55,267 bases of DNA, from positions 1 to 55,267 of the forward strand of contig MEDY01000360.1 of NCBI GenBank assembly GCA_001724265.1. The letters run 5' to 3'. The notes under the pieces are model-generated. The model did no database searches. It worked only from the letters and a program-made list of their open reading frames with translations, and was not told the origin of the DNA. A program made the position numbers and the translations under genes. This DNA is from Rhizaria sp. SCN 62-66. Taxonomy: Eukaryota; Rhizaria, unplaced. Shown piece by piece: positions 30,192 to 41,255 of this stretch (position 1 is the stretch's first letter; the number at the start of each line of letters is the position of its first letter).

Positions 30192-33100
30192 TGCTGCTGG
30201 TTGTAGCCGCTACTGTGGCTGGGAGGGACAGGGCGCGCGCCGCCGGGGCGGCGGTGCGCTGCAGTCTGCGGCCGCGCCGGGCGAGAAACAGCGCCTGTAT
30301 TCGCATTAACATGAGCAGTCGCGTTTGAAGGGTTGTTGTTGTTGTTGTTGTTGTTATAGCCAGTGTTGGACCGAGGTCCACCGGTGAACTGATGCGTGTG
30401 GGCAAATTTGTTGTTGTTGTTGTTTGCAGCATTGCTATTATTGCTAGCAATGCGTGCCCCGGCGCGGGGGCCATATGCAGACATCGGCCGACCGGCACCG
30501 GCGCCGGCGCCCCCGCCTCCGCCATAGTAGCCAGACTGCTGTTGCGGCGGCGGCTGCTGCTGATGATGATGAAACTGCTGCTCTTCATCGAAGTTAAGCC
30601 GTCGCGACGCATCGATGCCACTGCCCGGCCTCTGCTGTTGTTGCTGTTGGCTGCGTGCATTCTGCCCAATGATCGGGCCCCGGAGGTCAGTCTCCGTGCC
30701 GGTGCGGCGGCCACGGCGGCCAACAGGCACGGGAATGAAAGCCGCCATCGAGCGTGCGACGTCGGCGGCCTCTTCGTGGTCGATGTTAAGCCGCGCAGCG
30801 ACGAGCGCGATGACGTCATCACTCACCCGCGTGCCCGCAGCCGTCACAACGCCGCCGCCGCCACCGCCGGTGCCGCCACCGCCGGCGCTGCCGGCGCTGC
30901 TGCCGTCGCTACCATAGTCGCCACTCCCGCCGCAGCCAGCGTCACCGTTGTCATTGTCGCCGCGGTTTCGGCTGTTGTTGTAGCGGGAATGACTCCGCGG
31001 AGCGCGCCACGGGGAGGGGCTAGCCGGATCGTCTGAGAAACCCGGGCCGGAGGCGTGGCGCGCCGAGGCCACCGCGGTCGCAGAGGCGGGCCGCGCGGGA
31101 CGCGCGCTAGCCGCACGGCGCGGCTTAACTTGCGGCTGCTGCGGCCTAACGTGGGGTTGTTGTTGCTGATGATCATCGGTGTAGTCGCAGTTCGCGGCTG
31201 CTGCGGCGGGGTTGCGGGGCTGGAACAGCGCCGTCCGGAGGCGTTCTTTCTCGGCTTCAATGTCGCGCACACGCTGTGCTTCGGCCTCGAGCCGCTCACG
31301 CCACTGACGCTGGCGGTACTGCTGCACGCGCGCAGCCCTGAGAAATCGCAAGAAAAAACAAAAACAATATGATATAGCACGGGGGGGGGGGGGGGGGGGG
31401 GGGGGGGTGAGACATGCAGAAGATAAATACAGCCGCGATACACATCTCATGAATTAAAATACGTAAATAAATCAACATTATTTCGAAGTATATCAAAATA
31501 CGAAATACCTTGCGACCGCCTCTGCCTTTTCCTCCGCTTCGAGAGCTCGTTGCGCCGCCGCTACCTCGCGCTCCTCCCGCTTCTGTTGCCGCAGCGCCTG
31601 GGAGCGCGCAAGCTGTTCCTGCTGCCGCTGCATCTGCGCACGCTCCCGCTCTTCCGCAATCGCAGCAGCCTGCTTGAACACCTCCGCGCGCGCCTGCTGG
31701 GCGTCAGTGCTTTGAGCACGCACTTGGGCCAAGTGTTTCTGGAACGCGCCCTCCTTCGCGCGCACTTTGCCTTCGATCGCGGCGTGCTTTGCGGCGACCG
31801 CGGCGGCCAGCGCCTCGTTCTCCTCTTCCTCGCGTCGCCGCTGCCGCGCAACAGCCTCCGCGTGTGCCGCGGCCTTGCGCGCGCGCTCTTCGTTCTCCTT
31901 CCGACGCTGCTCCTCGAGCGCGGCCGCGCGCGCCGCCCGGTGGGCCTCGCGCGCCGCCTCTTCCTCCTCGGCCGCGCGCTGCCGCTGCCGCCCGGCCTCG
32001 GCTGCCGCCGCCACGCCCGCCGCCGTCGCCGCAGCCTGCTCGGCCAGCGCACGCTGCGTCGCTCGCCGCCGCGCCGCGAGTAACGATGCGCGCGCGGCGT
32101 CTTCCTCGGCGCGGCGGCGCTCCCCGGCGGCGCGAGCGGCGTGCGCGTCCGAGAGGACCTTAGTCGTGCGCTCGAACCCACGCTGCGCGCGCGCGACACG
32201 CCTCTGCTCATCGTCCACATCACCACCATCTCCTTCGCCAGCCGCACCGGCACCTGCCCTCGCGGGCGAGCGAGTGTGTGCGCTGCCGGCGGCGGCGGCG
32301 CCGTCGCGGGCCTGCATCTGCTGCAGGTCCCGCGCCGCCGCCGTGGCTCCAGCAGTAGTTTTGCTCAGAAACCCCCTTTCGGCGGCGGACAGCTTCCCGG
32401 GGTCCCGCGCCTCGAGCTCGCGGCGGCACGAGGCCAGCCAGGACCGCTGCGCCGCAGCCTGGCGCTGCCGCGCGGCCTCGGCGCGGCGGCGGTCCTGCTC
32501 CTGCCCCCAGAGGCGCTGCTCGCGGGCCAGAGTAGCCGTGGCCTGTTGCAGCAACTCGGCGCGGAGGGCAGAGGCGATCTTGGCACGGCGCTGCTTCGCT
32601 TGGTTGTGAAGCAATGCAGCGACGCGAGCGCGCTCGAGTGACACAGCGTCTAAACCAGTGTCTTGCCCCTGCTGTTGTTGTGTGTTGTTGCTGTCGATGT
32701 TGCTGTAGTCGCCGGAGTGGGACATGTGGGCAGGCGTGCCGGAGTCTGCGGGGCCCGTACGGACGCTACCGCCGCCGCGGGAGAGAGGCGCGGCCGACGC
32801 GGGGCGTTGCCGCGAGGATTGATGGCCGTTGATGGTGTTGCCGGCAGTGAAACCAGCGTTGTGCTGCTGCTGCCGCGACAAACGCTGCTGCTGCTGTTGT
32901 CGTTGCTGGCTCTGGGAGGAAGAAGACTCGCTCTCGGCAAAGTTGCTCGTCGGGTGGCGGCGGTTGCGGGGCGGCGAAGCGGGCGGCGTCGCCGGCCCCA
33001 GTGTGTTATGATGAGGCCCTGCGTTGTTGTTGCTATGACTGCTTGCGAGCGCGATGATCGCGTCGCGGCAGTGCGCAACCTCGTGCGCGTACTCCACGCG

Positions 33101-33367
33101 GCGCTTCTCGTGGCGCTCGTGGCGGATTGCGCCCGCGCGCTCACCGTGCTGCGCGACAAACGACTGCAGCGTCCGTGGTTGCAGCTGCGCTGGCTCGAGC
33201 CCGCAGGCGTCAAGTGCTTCTCGCGTGCGGGGGCTGTCCAGCCGCAGTGCGGGCGCGGACGCGGGCGCGGGCTCGCACGGGGACGCAGCGGCGGCGGAGG
33301 CCAATGGGGCAGCGCCGCTGGGGCCTCTCGCTGCCGCGGCCGCCGAGGAAGAGGACGTAGACGACAT
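29684..33367 (-). CDS. coiled-coil protein, CCDC177-like (two exons)
   Basis: Exon 1 is 33367-31509 and exon 2 is 31337-29684 (donor GTATTT, acceptor CTCAG). They join in frame (...AVAR|AARVQQYRQRQW...), giving 1170 aa ending in TAA. Near residues 44-100 is SPRTREALDACGLEPAQL followed by a charged helix. This resembles, from memory, the SPRS-x-x-A-C-x-x-x-G motif at the start of CCDC177 and related flagellate coiled-coil proteins. Residues about 230-640 are an almost continuous Ala/Arg/Glu/Gln helix typical of a long coiled coil. The second exon is Asn, Gln, Gly and Ser rich and ends with another helical segment. The role is probably structural, perhaps cytoskeletal or flagellar. The intron carries a C27 run on the coding strand. 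It is divergent from the CDKL5-like kinase, whose family acts on flagella. Confidence 0.72.
31381..31407 (+). repeat. G27 homopolymer (C27 in the intron of the coiled-coil gene)
   Basis: Twenty-seven consecutive G on the plus strand, inside the 171-nt intron 31338-31508 and about 43 nt from the acceptor on the transcribed strand. In the pre-mRNA it is C27, upstream of the T-rich tract. Exact length may be unreliable for sequencing reasons. Confidence 0.9.
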
Positions 33368-34319
33368 CCCGTGGTCCGGCCAGGGAGAAGTGGGCGCTCT
33401 TGGTGGGCTGATGTACGGCGAAACAAACTACTCAGGCGCGGTAAAAAGGGAGAATTGTGTGAACTCACTTGATGCACTCAAAAAAGATGTAAATTTTGCT
33501 ACAGACGTTAAAAATTTTCTGCTGTAGGCTCCTAAACTCGCAACCGTTTCTTCGAAGACCGTTGGTTGCCAGCATTTTTGCGAACTGACCGACGAAACGG
33601 ACGGATGGTGTTCCCGGCCACCACCAGTCTCAGCCAGACAAGTCGGTTTCTATCGATGAACTTCGACTGAGGATTTAATGGGATATTCGCCGTTTGTTCA
33701 AAGAATCGTTTATGTACAATGTGTTTTGTGCCTGTTAGTTCCTGTATTTGACTAATTTATTGCGTAACAGCGCGTCCGCGGCCCACACTGAAGCGTTGTA
33801 AACTGGCTATCCAGTTCGAACGGCTCTCCCCCTCGGCTGCTCGCCCCTTTCCCCCCGCCCTGCCCTGTCCTCTCGCCCCTGCGCAGCCGCTCACCTCACA
33901 GCATCCCCATCTTCTTCTGTGCTTTTTTTTTGCCCCCGCAGGAGCTTCACTGCTAGGCCGTGCATTCTCTCGCCTTAGCCTCGCCGTCCCTCTCCTTTCA
34001 GGGCTCCTCTAGTTTCTCTCTGTGTGTCTAGTCTCTGCCGGACTGCCGGACTGACGACAGACGACTGAGCTCGCTTTGCATAGCCTCAGCAGCCGCAGCA
34101 GCAGCAACGCAGCAGCAGCAGCGGCAGCGGCACTGACAACCTTCAGCAGCATCAGCTGCATTGACACAGCGCTCGCAAAGCCGCAGACACATAGCTCTCT
34201 ATCTGCTCTGTGCACGTGACAGCGTGTTCCATCTGTTGTCTGCTTAGACAGCACGCATCTACACTCTCTCACGCACATTTGCGTTTGTTAACGCGTGGTG
34301 ACTACAGCCTTTTCACCAG
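33368..34319. promoter_or_regulatory. divergent promoter region between coiled-coil gene and CDKL5-like kinase
   Basis: A 950-nt spacer between two divergent start codons. It includes a strongly pyrimidine-rich stretch at about 33823-34020 on the plus strand, plausibly the kinase core promoter or 5' UTR, and a CAG-rich stretch near 34090-34130. No distinct factor site was recognised. Confidence 0.4.
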
Positions 34320-37300
34320 ATGCAGAAGTACAACGTTATCAGCAAGGTCGGCGAAGGTTCGTACACACTCGACACGTGCCTTCCTTATCGAAGCTCTATA
34401 TATCTCGCTAATAACGCCTCGTTGCTCTCATTTACACCAAAATGTTAGCAATTTTACTCAATGTATCTATATCTCGACTTTTCTGTGTTTCTGCATTCGT
34501 CTCACTCTTTGTTGTCCCTTGTTGTTTCGCTTTTTCTTCGCTGACAATCTCTGTAATCAACTCTTATCGACTCCGCGTTCTTGTTTAGGCGCCTACGGCG
34601 TCGTGCTCAAATGCAAGGACACCGAAACTGGCGAACTCGTTGCGATTAAAAAGTTCAAAGAATCTGAAGACGACGAAATCGTGCGCAAAACCACCCTCCG
34701 CGAAGTCAAAATCCTCTCCCAAATCCGCCACCCCAACATCGTGCTGCTCAAGGACGCGTTCCGCCGCCGCGGCAAGCTCTACCTCGTCTTCGAGTTCGTC
34801 GAGCGCAATTTGCTCGAGGTCATCGAGGAGCACCCCTCCGGTTTGCACCCCGACGACGTGCGGTTGTTCATATACCAACTCGTCAAGGCCGTCGCACACT
34901 GCCACGCGTACGACATCGTGCACCGCGACGTGAAGCCGGAGAATTTGCTCGTGGCCGCGCGCACCAAACAGCTCAAGCTCTGCGACTTCGGCTTTGCGCG
35001 CGCGCTCCCCCACGGACACGCCGGCCGCACCAACAACAGCGGCGGCGGCGGCGGCGGCAACAGCGCCGGCGGCGGCAACAGCGCGGCCGGCAGCGCGGCC
35101 GGCGGCGGCAATACCCGTGGCGCCCGCCGGTCGAGCGCCAACTCACAGGCCTCGGGCGCCTCGCTGGGGGCCAAGGAGGCCAAAGACAACTCTAGCAGCA
35201 ACAGCACCAACAACGCCGCGGGAAGCACCAGCGGCGTCAAGACCGTCGAGGACTTGCTGACGGACTACGTGGCGACGCGCTGGTACCGCGCTCCTGAGCT
35301 CCTCCTGGGCTCCACCAACTACGGCAAGCCCGTCGACCTGTGGGCCATCGCGTGCATCATGGGCGAGCTGACCGACGGCGAGCCGCTCTTCCCCGGCTCC
35401 TCCGAGCTGGACCAGCTCCACGTGATCTCAAAGGTCCTCGGCACTCTACCAGAGGACCAGCGGGAGCTGTTCGCCCGGAACCCGCGCTTCGCGAACGAAC
35501 GCCTGAAGCCCGTGGCGGCCCCCGAGACGCTGGAGCGGCGCTACCTGGGCAAGCTGGACAAGCGCGCGCTGAGTTTCCTCAAGGCGCTGCTGCGGTTGGC
35601 TCCGGGGGAGCGGCTCACGGCGCGGCAGGCGCTGGAGCATCCCTACTTCGAGCCGCTGCGGGAGCGCGAGCGCGAGCAGAGGGAGCGGGAGATCAGGGAT
35701 CGTGAGGCGCGTGCTCGTCAGCAGCAGCAACAGGGCCAGGGTCAGGGCCAGGCTCAGCAGCAACAGCAGGCTGCGGTTGAGAGGGTGGGCACAGCGGGGG
35801 ATAGGGCTGAGCGCACTGCAAACGCCACGCTGCCCAAGCTCGGCCCTCAACAGCAACAGCAGCAACAGCAGCAGCATTATGGTCCCAACGCAGCGCATTC
35901 GAGCACCAATACGCCCAGCAACGCAACTGTCAATGCCGACGGCAGCGTCGGTGCCAACGGGCCCGGACTGCAGCTCGAGTTCAGCTCGGTGGCAAGTAGT
36001 ATGACGAGTATGCTTGAGGCCGCGGAGGCGCGCCGTAAACGCGCCGTTGCCGCCGCCGCTGTTGCCAGCAACAACAACAGTAACATCAGTAATAACGGCG
36101 TGCAGAATCGGCCGCCGACACAGCAGGGCGCCCAGCAGCAACAACAGATGTCTCTAAATGCGACCGTGGGCGGCTCCACTATGGGCGGGGCGGGGGACGC
36201 TGCTGCTGCCTCCGCGGCGTCTGTCAAGCGCACAGGCACGCAAAAGACACTGCAGCAACAACAACAACAACAGCTGCAGCAGCAGACGCAACAGCAGCAG
36301 CAGCTGGGGCAGCGGCAGACTCAACAGCAACAGCAGCAGCAACAGCAGCAGACGCAACAGCAAATGCAGTACAATGCACTCTACCAGCCTCAGCAGCAGC
36401 AGCAGCAGCCTCAGCCCGGCATTGCGCGACTTGCGACCACCACCGCTGGCGGCGCAGGCGGCTTAACTTCCTCTGCGGCGCTGAGCCACATGTCCCTCGT
36501 CGCGAGCGTCCCTGTGGCCGCGGCGACGACGGGCGCCGCGCTGGCTGCGGGGCCCAACAGTGGCGGGCTGGCGCGGGTCGCGACGCAACAACAGCAACAG
36601 CAGCAGCAGCACTTGCAGTACCAGCAGCAGCAGCAGCAGTATCAGCAGCAGTTGTTGTTGCAGCAGCAACAACAAGCGCAGGCGCAGGCGCAGCAGCAGC
36701 AGCGGCAGCAGAGGCAGGTGACCGCCTCGGACGCCAATGCTGTCGCATACGGCTTCGCCCCGACTCTCGTTCCCGCGAACAGCAACAACGCCAGCAGCGG
36801 CGGCAGCAGCAGCAGCAGCAGTAGTAATCTCGCTGGCATCAACGCTGGCATCAACAACAACAGCAGCGGTGGCGGCGGCGGCGGTGGCGGCGGCGGTGGC
36901 AACATGGGCGCGGCTCTGGGTGGACTGGGAGGGCTCAACCTCGGCCTCGGCGTCGGCGTCGGCGTCATGCCCCCCTCCTACGGCGTCGACTCGCTGTCCC
37001 TGTCTCACTCGTTGACGCGCACGCGCACGGGCACGGGCGCCAGCGCGAGCAGCTCCGGCCCTGCCGCTGCGGTCAACGGCGGCAGCGGTCTCAACACCAC
37101 CGCCGCCAACGCTGCGAACCTCAGCGGCGGCGTGGGCCTGAGCGTGGGCGGCCACGCGGGGGGCGGGTCACTGCCGCTGCCGATGCCGATCCCGCTGCCC
37201 CTGCCTCCGCAACAACAGCAGCTGGGGCAGCAGCAGCAGCTCGGGCAGAGTCGGGAAGGGCTGGCGAGCAGAGGCGGAATGGGTCTCGGCGGCTTAGGTT

Positions 37301-37632
37301 TGAACAGCGGCTTGACTTTAAGCGGCGGCCTGACTTCCGACCACCACAACTACGCCGCGTTGCCGCATTCGCAACAGCTGGGACCGCAGCAAATGGCCCA
37401 GCTGCAGATGCAGATGCAGCAAATGCAGCTCACTCCGCCCAACAACAACAACAGCAACAACAACAACGGGAACGTTGGTGCGGGGCCGCTGTTGCAGCAG
37501 GTTCCTGGGGCCATGTCGCTGCATCCCAACGCACACACTACCGTTGGCGGCGGCGGGAGCAGCAGCAGTCTGGCGCAGGTCGTCTCCGGCAACGGCGCGC
37601 CGTACGTAAGCGCCAGCGCCAGCGCCACCCCT

Positions 37633-37666
<34 letters not shown>

Positions 37667-37941
37667 TGATGATGCAGCAACAACAGCAGCAACAGCAACA
37701 GCAGCAGATGATGATGCTGGCGCAGCAGCAGCAGCAGCAACAGCAACAGCAGATGCTCCAGCGCCAGCAGCAGCTGCAGCAGCAACAGCAGCAGCAGCAG
37801 TGGGCTCTCCAGCAACAACAGCAGCAGCAGCAACAGCAAGGCGTCGGCTATGGTCACGGCCACGGCCACGGCCACGGCCACAGCGGCGGCGGCCACGGGC
37901 TCGGTCACGGCGTGCCCGTGAGCTACGGCAAGGGCTACTGA
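34320..37941 (+). CDS. CDKL5-like serine/threonine kinase with giant poly-Gln tail (two exons)
   Basis: Exon 1 is 34320-34356 (13 codons, the last split) and exon 2 is 34589-37941, joining as VGEG|AYGVV; 1129 aa, TGA stop. The catalytic domain (4-330) has the glycine loop GEGAYG, the CDKL hallmark [18 protein letters not shown] (123-130), DFGFAR (145-150), and the activation motif Thr237-Asp-Tyr followed by [18 protein letters not shown] kinases control flagellar or ciliary length and microtubule dynamics. An 85-residue Gly/Ser/Asn/Ala insert separates DFG from the Thr-x-Tyr motif, where relatives have only a few residues. The C-terminal 790 residues are Gln, Asn, Gly and Ala rich with a terminal Gly-His repeat. 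Despite hundreds of CAG/CAA codons there is no TAG in frame. Confidence 0.9.
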
Positions 37942-38701
37942 AGCTACAACGAAAGCATTCACAGCTAACTTGAACACCGAAAGGCTCAAACGGGTACAGC
38001 TGAGTGAACTGACTGTATGGAAGACTCTTTGGTGTTGTTCACAGCTTTGGTTGCCTGACTTGTTGTTCTGCTTGCGTTTGTTGTATATTTTTTTAAATTT
38101 AATGATTGAATGACTTTGGTTTTTGCCTTTTTTTGAGAGCTTTGCGTTGTGTGTTTGTTTGTTCGTTAGTTTTGTGATACTTGTACCTATTCGCATGATT
38201 CAAACAGCACCCTCTTTCGAAGGAAAAGGAAGTACAATATGCATGTTGTACGATGTAATTCTTAATAACTTGTTTTTTCCCGTGACTATTTGTTCTTTGT
38301 TCCGTCGTTGTCTGCCTTGCATCTGCTGTTTCAATTTGAGTCAATACGTTAAATAGAGTGTCTTTATTCAGTTGCTTCACTCTGCACACTATCGCCTTGG
38401 GTTGGTCTCTGCTTAAGCTGCATTTTAGATCGAACTTGATATAATGTTGACATGAGTGTTCATATTGTTATTATTTCTTCATGTGTTGTTCTATGGTCAT
38501 TATTACCTCCGAATGTCTCGTAGCACGAAGGACCCGTTTTCTCCTATCACGAAAATGAGTTATGCAATCATCGTATCTCGCAACGTGATAACGCCGATAA
38601 AATCAACACTTGACGGAAATACTTGCAATTGAAATAATAAAATTGAAACAAGCGCATTATACTTCTGAAACTCCTCGAAATGGCTTGGTGGTCAGGGGAG
38701 G

Positions 38702-38737
38702 TGCTCACGGTCACCCGCGGCCAAGTGACCGTGAGCA
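38702..38737. promoter_or_regulatory. perfect inverted repeat TGCTCACGGTCAC-N10-GTGACCGTGAGCA upstream of PABP
   Basis: Arms at 38702-38714 and 38725-38737, spacer CCGCGGCCAA. It lies 122-157 nt before the PABP ATG. As DNA it could bind a dimeric factor; if transcribed it would form a 13-bp, GC-rich hairpin in the 5' UTR. The same 13-mer recurs at 29057 and in the LARP7-like genes. Confidence 0.6.
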
Positions 38738-38789
38738 GCGGCAACTTGCTCCACGACTGGCAGCGAACGGGGGACTGGGCTCGGTGGCT

Positions 38790-38809
38790 GGGGGGGGGGG
38801 GGGGGGGGG
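38790..38809 (+). repeat. G20 homopolymer 49 nt before the PABP start codon
   Basis: Twenty consecutive G on the sense strand, likely within the 5' UTR or at the transcription start. Such a run can form a G-quadruplex in DNA or RNA. Run length may be imprecise. Confidence 0.88.
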
Positions 38810-38858
38810 CGTGGGACGACTCGGGTAATCTAACCAGACATCTTCAAAAACTAAAAAA

Positions 38859-41255
38859 ATGGCGTCTACTGCTGCTACCACCACGACCACTCTGACTGCT
38901 GCCAACCTGAACTCCGGTTCTCTGTGTACGTCTCTACCCTGGACTCTCCAATCAACCTCATCCTCACTGTACTTTTGCCTCTGCGGACGGCCCCCGAGCG
39001 CTTTTTGCGTAATCGCGCTCGTTAAATCAGTAGATCCTGCGTAGATCTTTGCTTGCAGTGTGTTTTCAATCTGTATCATGGGAAATGACGCGCTGTGTAA
39101 AGGCCTCCATGAGACTTTAGCGCGCCTTCTTCTACCGTCATTGGCCAATTCCGCGCTCACTTTGCTTTCCCTCTGTTCTCGCCTCTGCTACCCCTCTTTC
39201 GCCCCTATTTTTCTACCGAACTCGTAACAAACAACTCTATTTTGTTATCCTTGTCGTAATTGTTGTTCTATCGTTCCCATCTTTCCCTGACTCACCCTTT
39301 CCCAAACCAAAACCCACAACCACAACTCAAACTGCACACGTAACTCTTCGCGTGTCTCCCCACGCTCCCCACGACCCCCATTTTCGCTCTTCCCTCGTGC
39401 GCACTGCTCAGACGTCGGCGACCTCGCCCCCGAGGTTGATGAGAACGACTTGAACGAGAAGTTCAGCGCGGCGGGCCAGATCGCGACGATCCGCCTGTGC
39501 CGCGACTCGACCACGCGCCGCTCTCTGGGCTACGCCTACGTCAACTACCTCGACCCCGTGTCGGCGCAGAAGGCGTTCGACACGCTCAACTTCTCTGAGA
39601 TCAAGGGCAAGCAGTGCCGCGTGTGCTGGGTGAACCGCGATTCGTCGCAGCGCCGCTCCGGCCTGGGCAACCTCCACGTTTCGGGCCTCAGCGACAGCGT
39701 CGACAACCTCACCCTCTACACGGCTTTCTCCAAGTTCGGCACCGTCCTCTCGTCCAAGATCTGCTACAACCGCGACACGCACAAGCCGCTCGGCTACGCG
39801 TTCGTCCAGTTCGAGTCGGATGAGATCGCGCGCGACGTGGTCGAGAACAAGTCCCCCGTCACCGTCGGCGACTCCAAGGCCGTCGTGGCCATGTACAAGC
39901 AGCGCAAGGACCGCCAGGCGCAGCGCTTCACCAACATCTACGTGAAGAACCTCCCCGGCTCCTGGACCAAGGAGAAGCTCGACGAGACTTTCTCCCAGTT
40001 CGGCAAGATCACCTCCTCCGTGCTTTACAACGCGCGCCCCTCGCCTGCCGCCGCCGCCGCCGCCACCGCCGAGGGCGCTGAGGCTGCTTCCCCCGCGCCT
40101 GAGGCCCTCTCTTACGGTTTCGTGTCTTTCGAGACGAACGAGCAGGCGCAGCACGCGATCGAGCGCGCCAACGAGCTCGACGTCGAGGGCCGCCGCGTCT
40201 ACGCCGCCGCCGCCATCTCCCGCGCCGAACGCGAGCGCTCCAAGCGCGACAACCGCAGTCTGCGCGCGCAGCAGATCAACAGCAAGTCGCTCCACTGCAA
40301 CCTCTACGTCAAGTTCCTGCCCGAGACGGTCACCGATGACAAGGTCCGCGAGGTCTTCGCGCGCTTCGGCACCATCACCTCGCTCCGCGTCAACCGCACC
40401 GCGGACAACGGCCCGTGCACGGGCGTGGCGTTCGTCTGCTACAACGCGCCCGAGGAGGCCAACAAGGCCATCGCGGCGCTGAACCAGTCCCTCGAGTTCG
40501 GCGGCGCGGCCCGTCTCTACGTGGCCCTCCACCAGCCTAAGACCCAGCGCCTCGCCCACGGCGGCGCGCACGGCGGCGTCCACGGCGGCCACTTCCGCGG
40601 CGGCCTGCCGCCCCACGCCGCGGGCGGCCGCTTCCCGGGCGGCGGCTACGGCGGTTACCCCCAGCAGGGCGGCTACTATGGCGCGCCCTACGGCATGTAC
40701 CCGGCGATGGGCGGCGCGCGCGGCGGCTTCCGCGGCGGCTACGCGCAGGGTGCGGCCTACGGCATGCACCCGGGGCAGATGATGATGCAGCAGCAGGGCG
40801 GCTACGCGCGTGGCCCGCGCGGCGTCCAGGGCGGCGTCCGCGGCGCGGGCATGGGCGGCATGGGCCCCGCAGGCGCGCGCGTGGGCGCCGGGCCCCGCGG
40901 CCCGCGCATGGGCGGCGCGTACGGGCAGCAGATGGGCGGCCAGCAGGGCCAGATGCAGCGCCAGCGCCGCCCGCAGCAGCAGCAGCAGCAGCAGCAGCAG
41001 GGCGGTGTCGTCGCCGGCGGTTTCGACCTCGCTGCGTTCAACAGCATGCCCGCTGACCAGCGCCGCAACTACCTCGGCGAGCTCGTGTACCCGCTCGTGC
41101 AGGCCCTCGACGAGCAGCACGCGCCCAAGATCACCGGTATGATCATCGAGATGGACCACAATGAGGTCATCAAGCTGCTCCACGCGCCCGCCGAGCTTCA
41201 GGACAAGGTCGCCGAGGCGCGCCAGGTCCTGCAGGAGGCGGGCACCACCGCGTAA
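38859..41255 (+). CDS. poly(A)-binding protein, cytoplasmic type (two exons)
   Basis: Exon 1 is 38859-38925 and exon 2 is 39412-41255 (donor GTACGT, acceptor CTCAG), joining as SGSL|YVGDLAPEV; 636 aa, TAA stop. There are four RRMs in the usual order: RRM1 about 22-98 (YVGDL; LGYAYVNY), RRM2 about 108-185 (NLHVSGL; LGYAFVQF), RRM3 about 196-290 (NIYVKNL; YGFVSFE) and RRM4 about 318-395 (NLYVKFL; GVAFVCY). A Gly/Arg/Gln-rich linker and the C-terminal MLLE peptide-binding domain follow (about 565-632; KITGMIIEMD in place of KITGMLLEID). PABP coats poly(A) tails, bridges to eIF4G and recruits PAM2 proteins through MLLE. RRM3 has a short Ala/Glu/Pro insert. The 5'-proximal intron is 486 nt. The leader has an inverted repeat and a G20 run that might control expression. 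Confidence 0.96.

Larger units (their letters stand above)
37942..38858. promoter_or_regulatory. PABP upstream region: inverted repeat and G20 run
   Basis: 3' flank of the kinase gene followed by the PABP promoter. The proximal part holds the perfect 13-nt inverted repeat at 38702-38737 and a G20 run at 38790-38809, then a short A-rich leader (CTAAAAAA) directly before the ATG at 38859. Nothing else was recognised in the AT-rich distal part. Confidence 0.5.
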
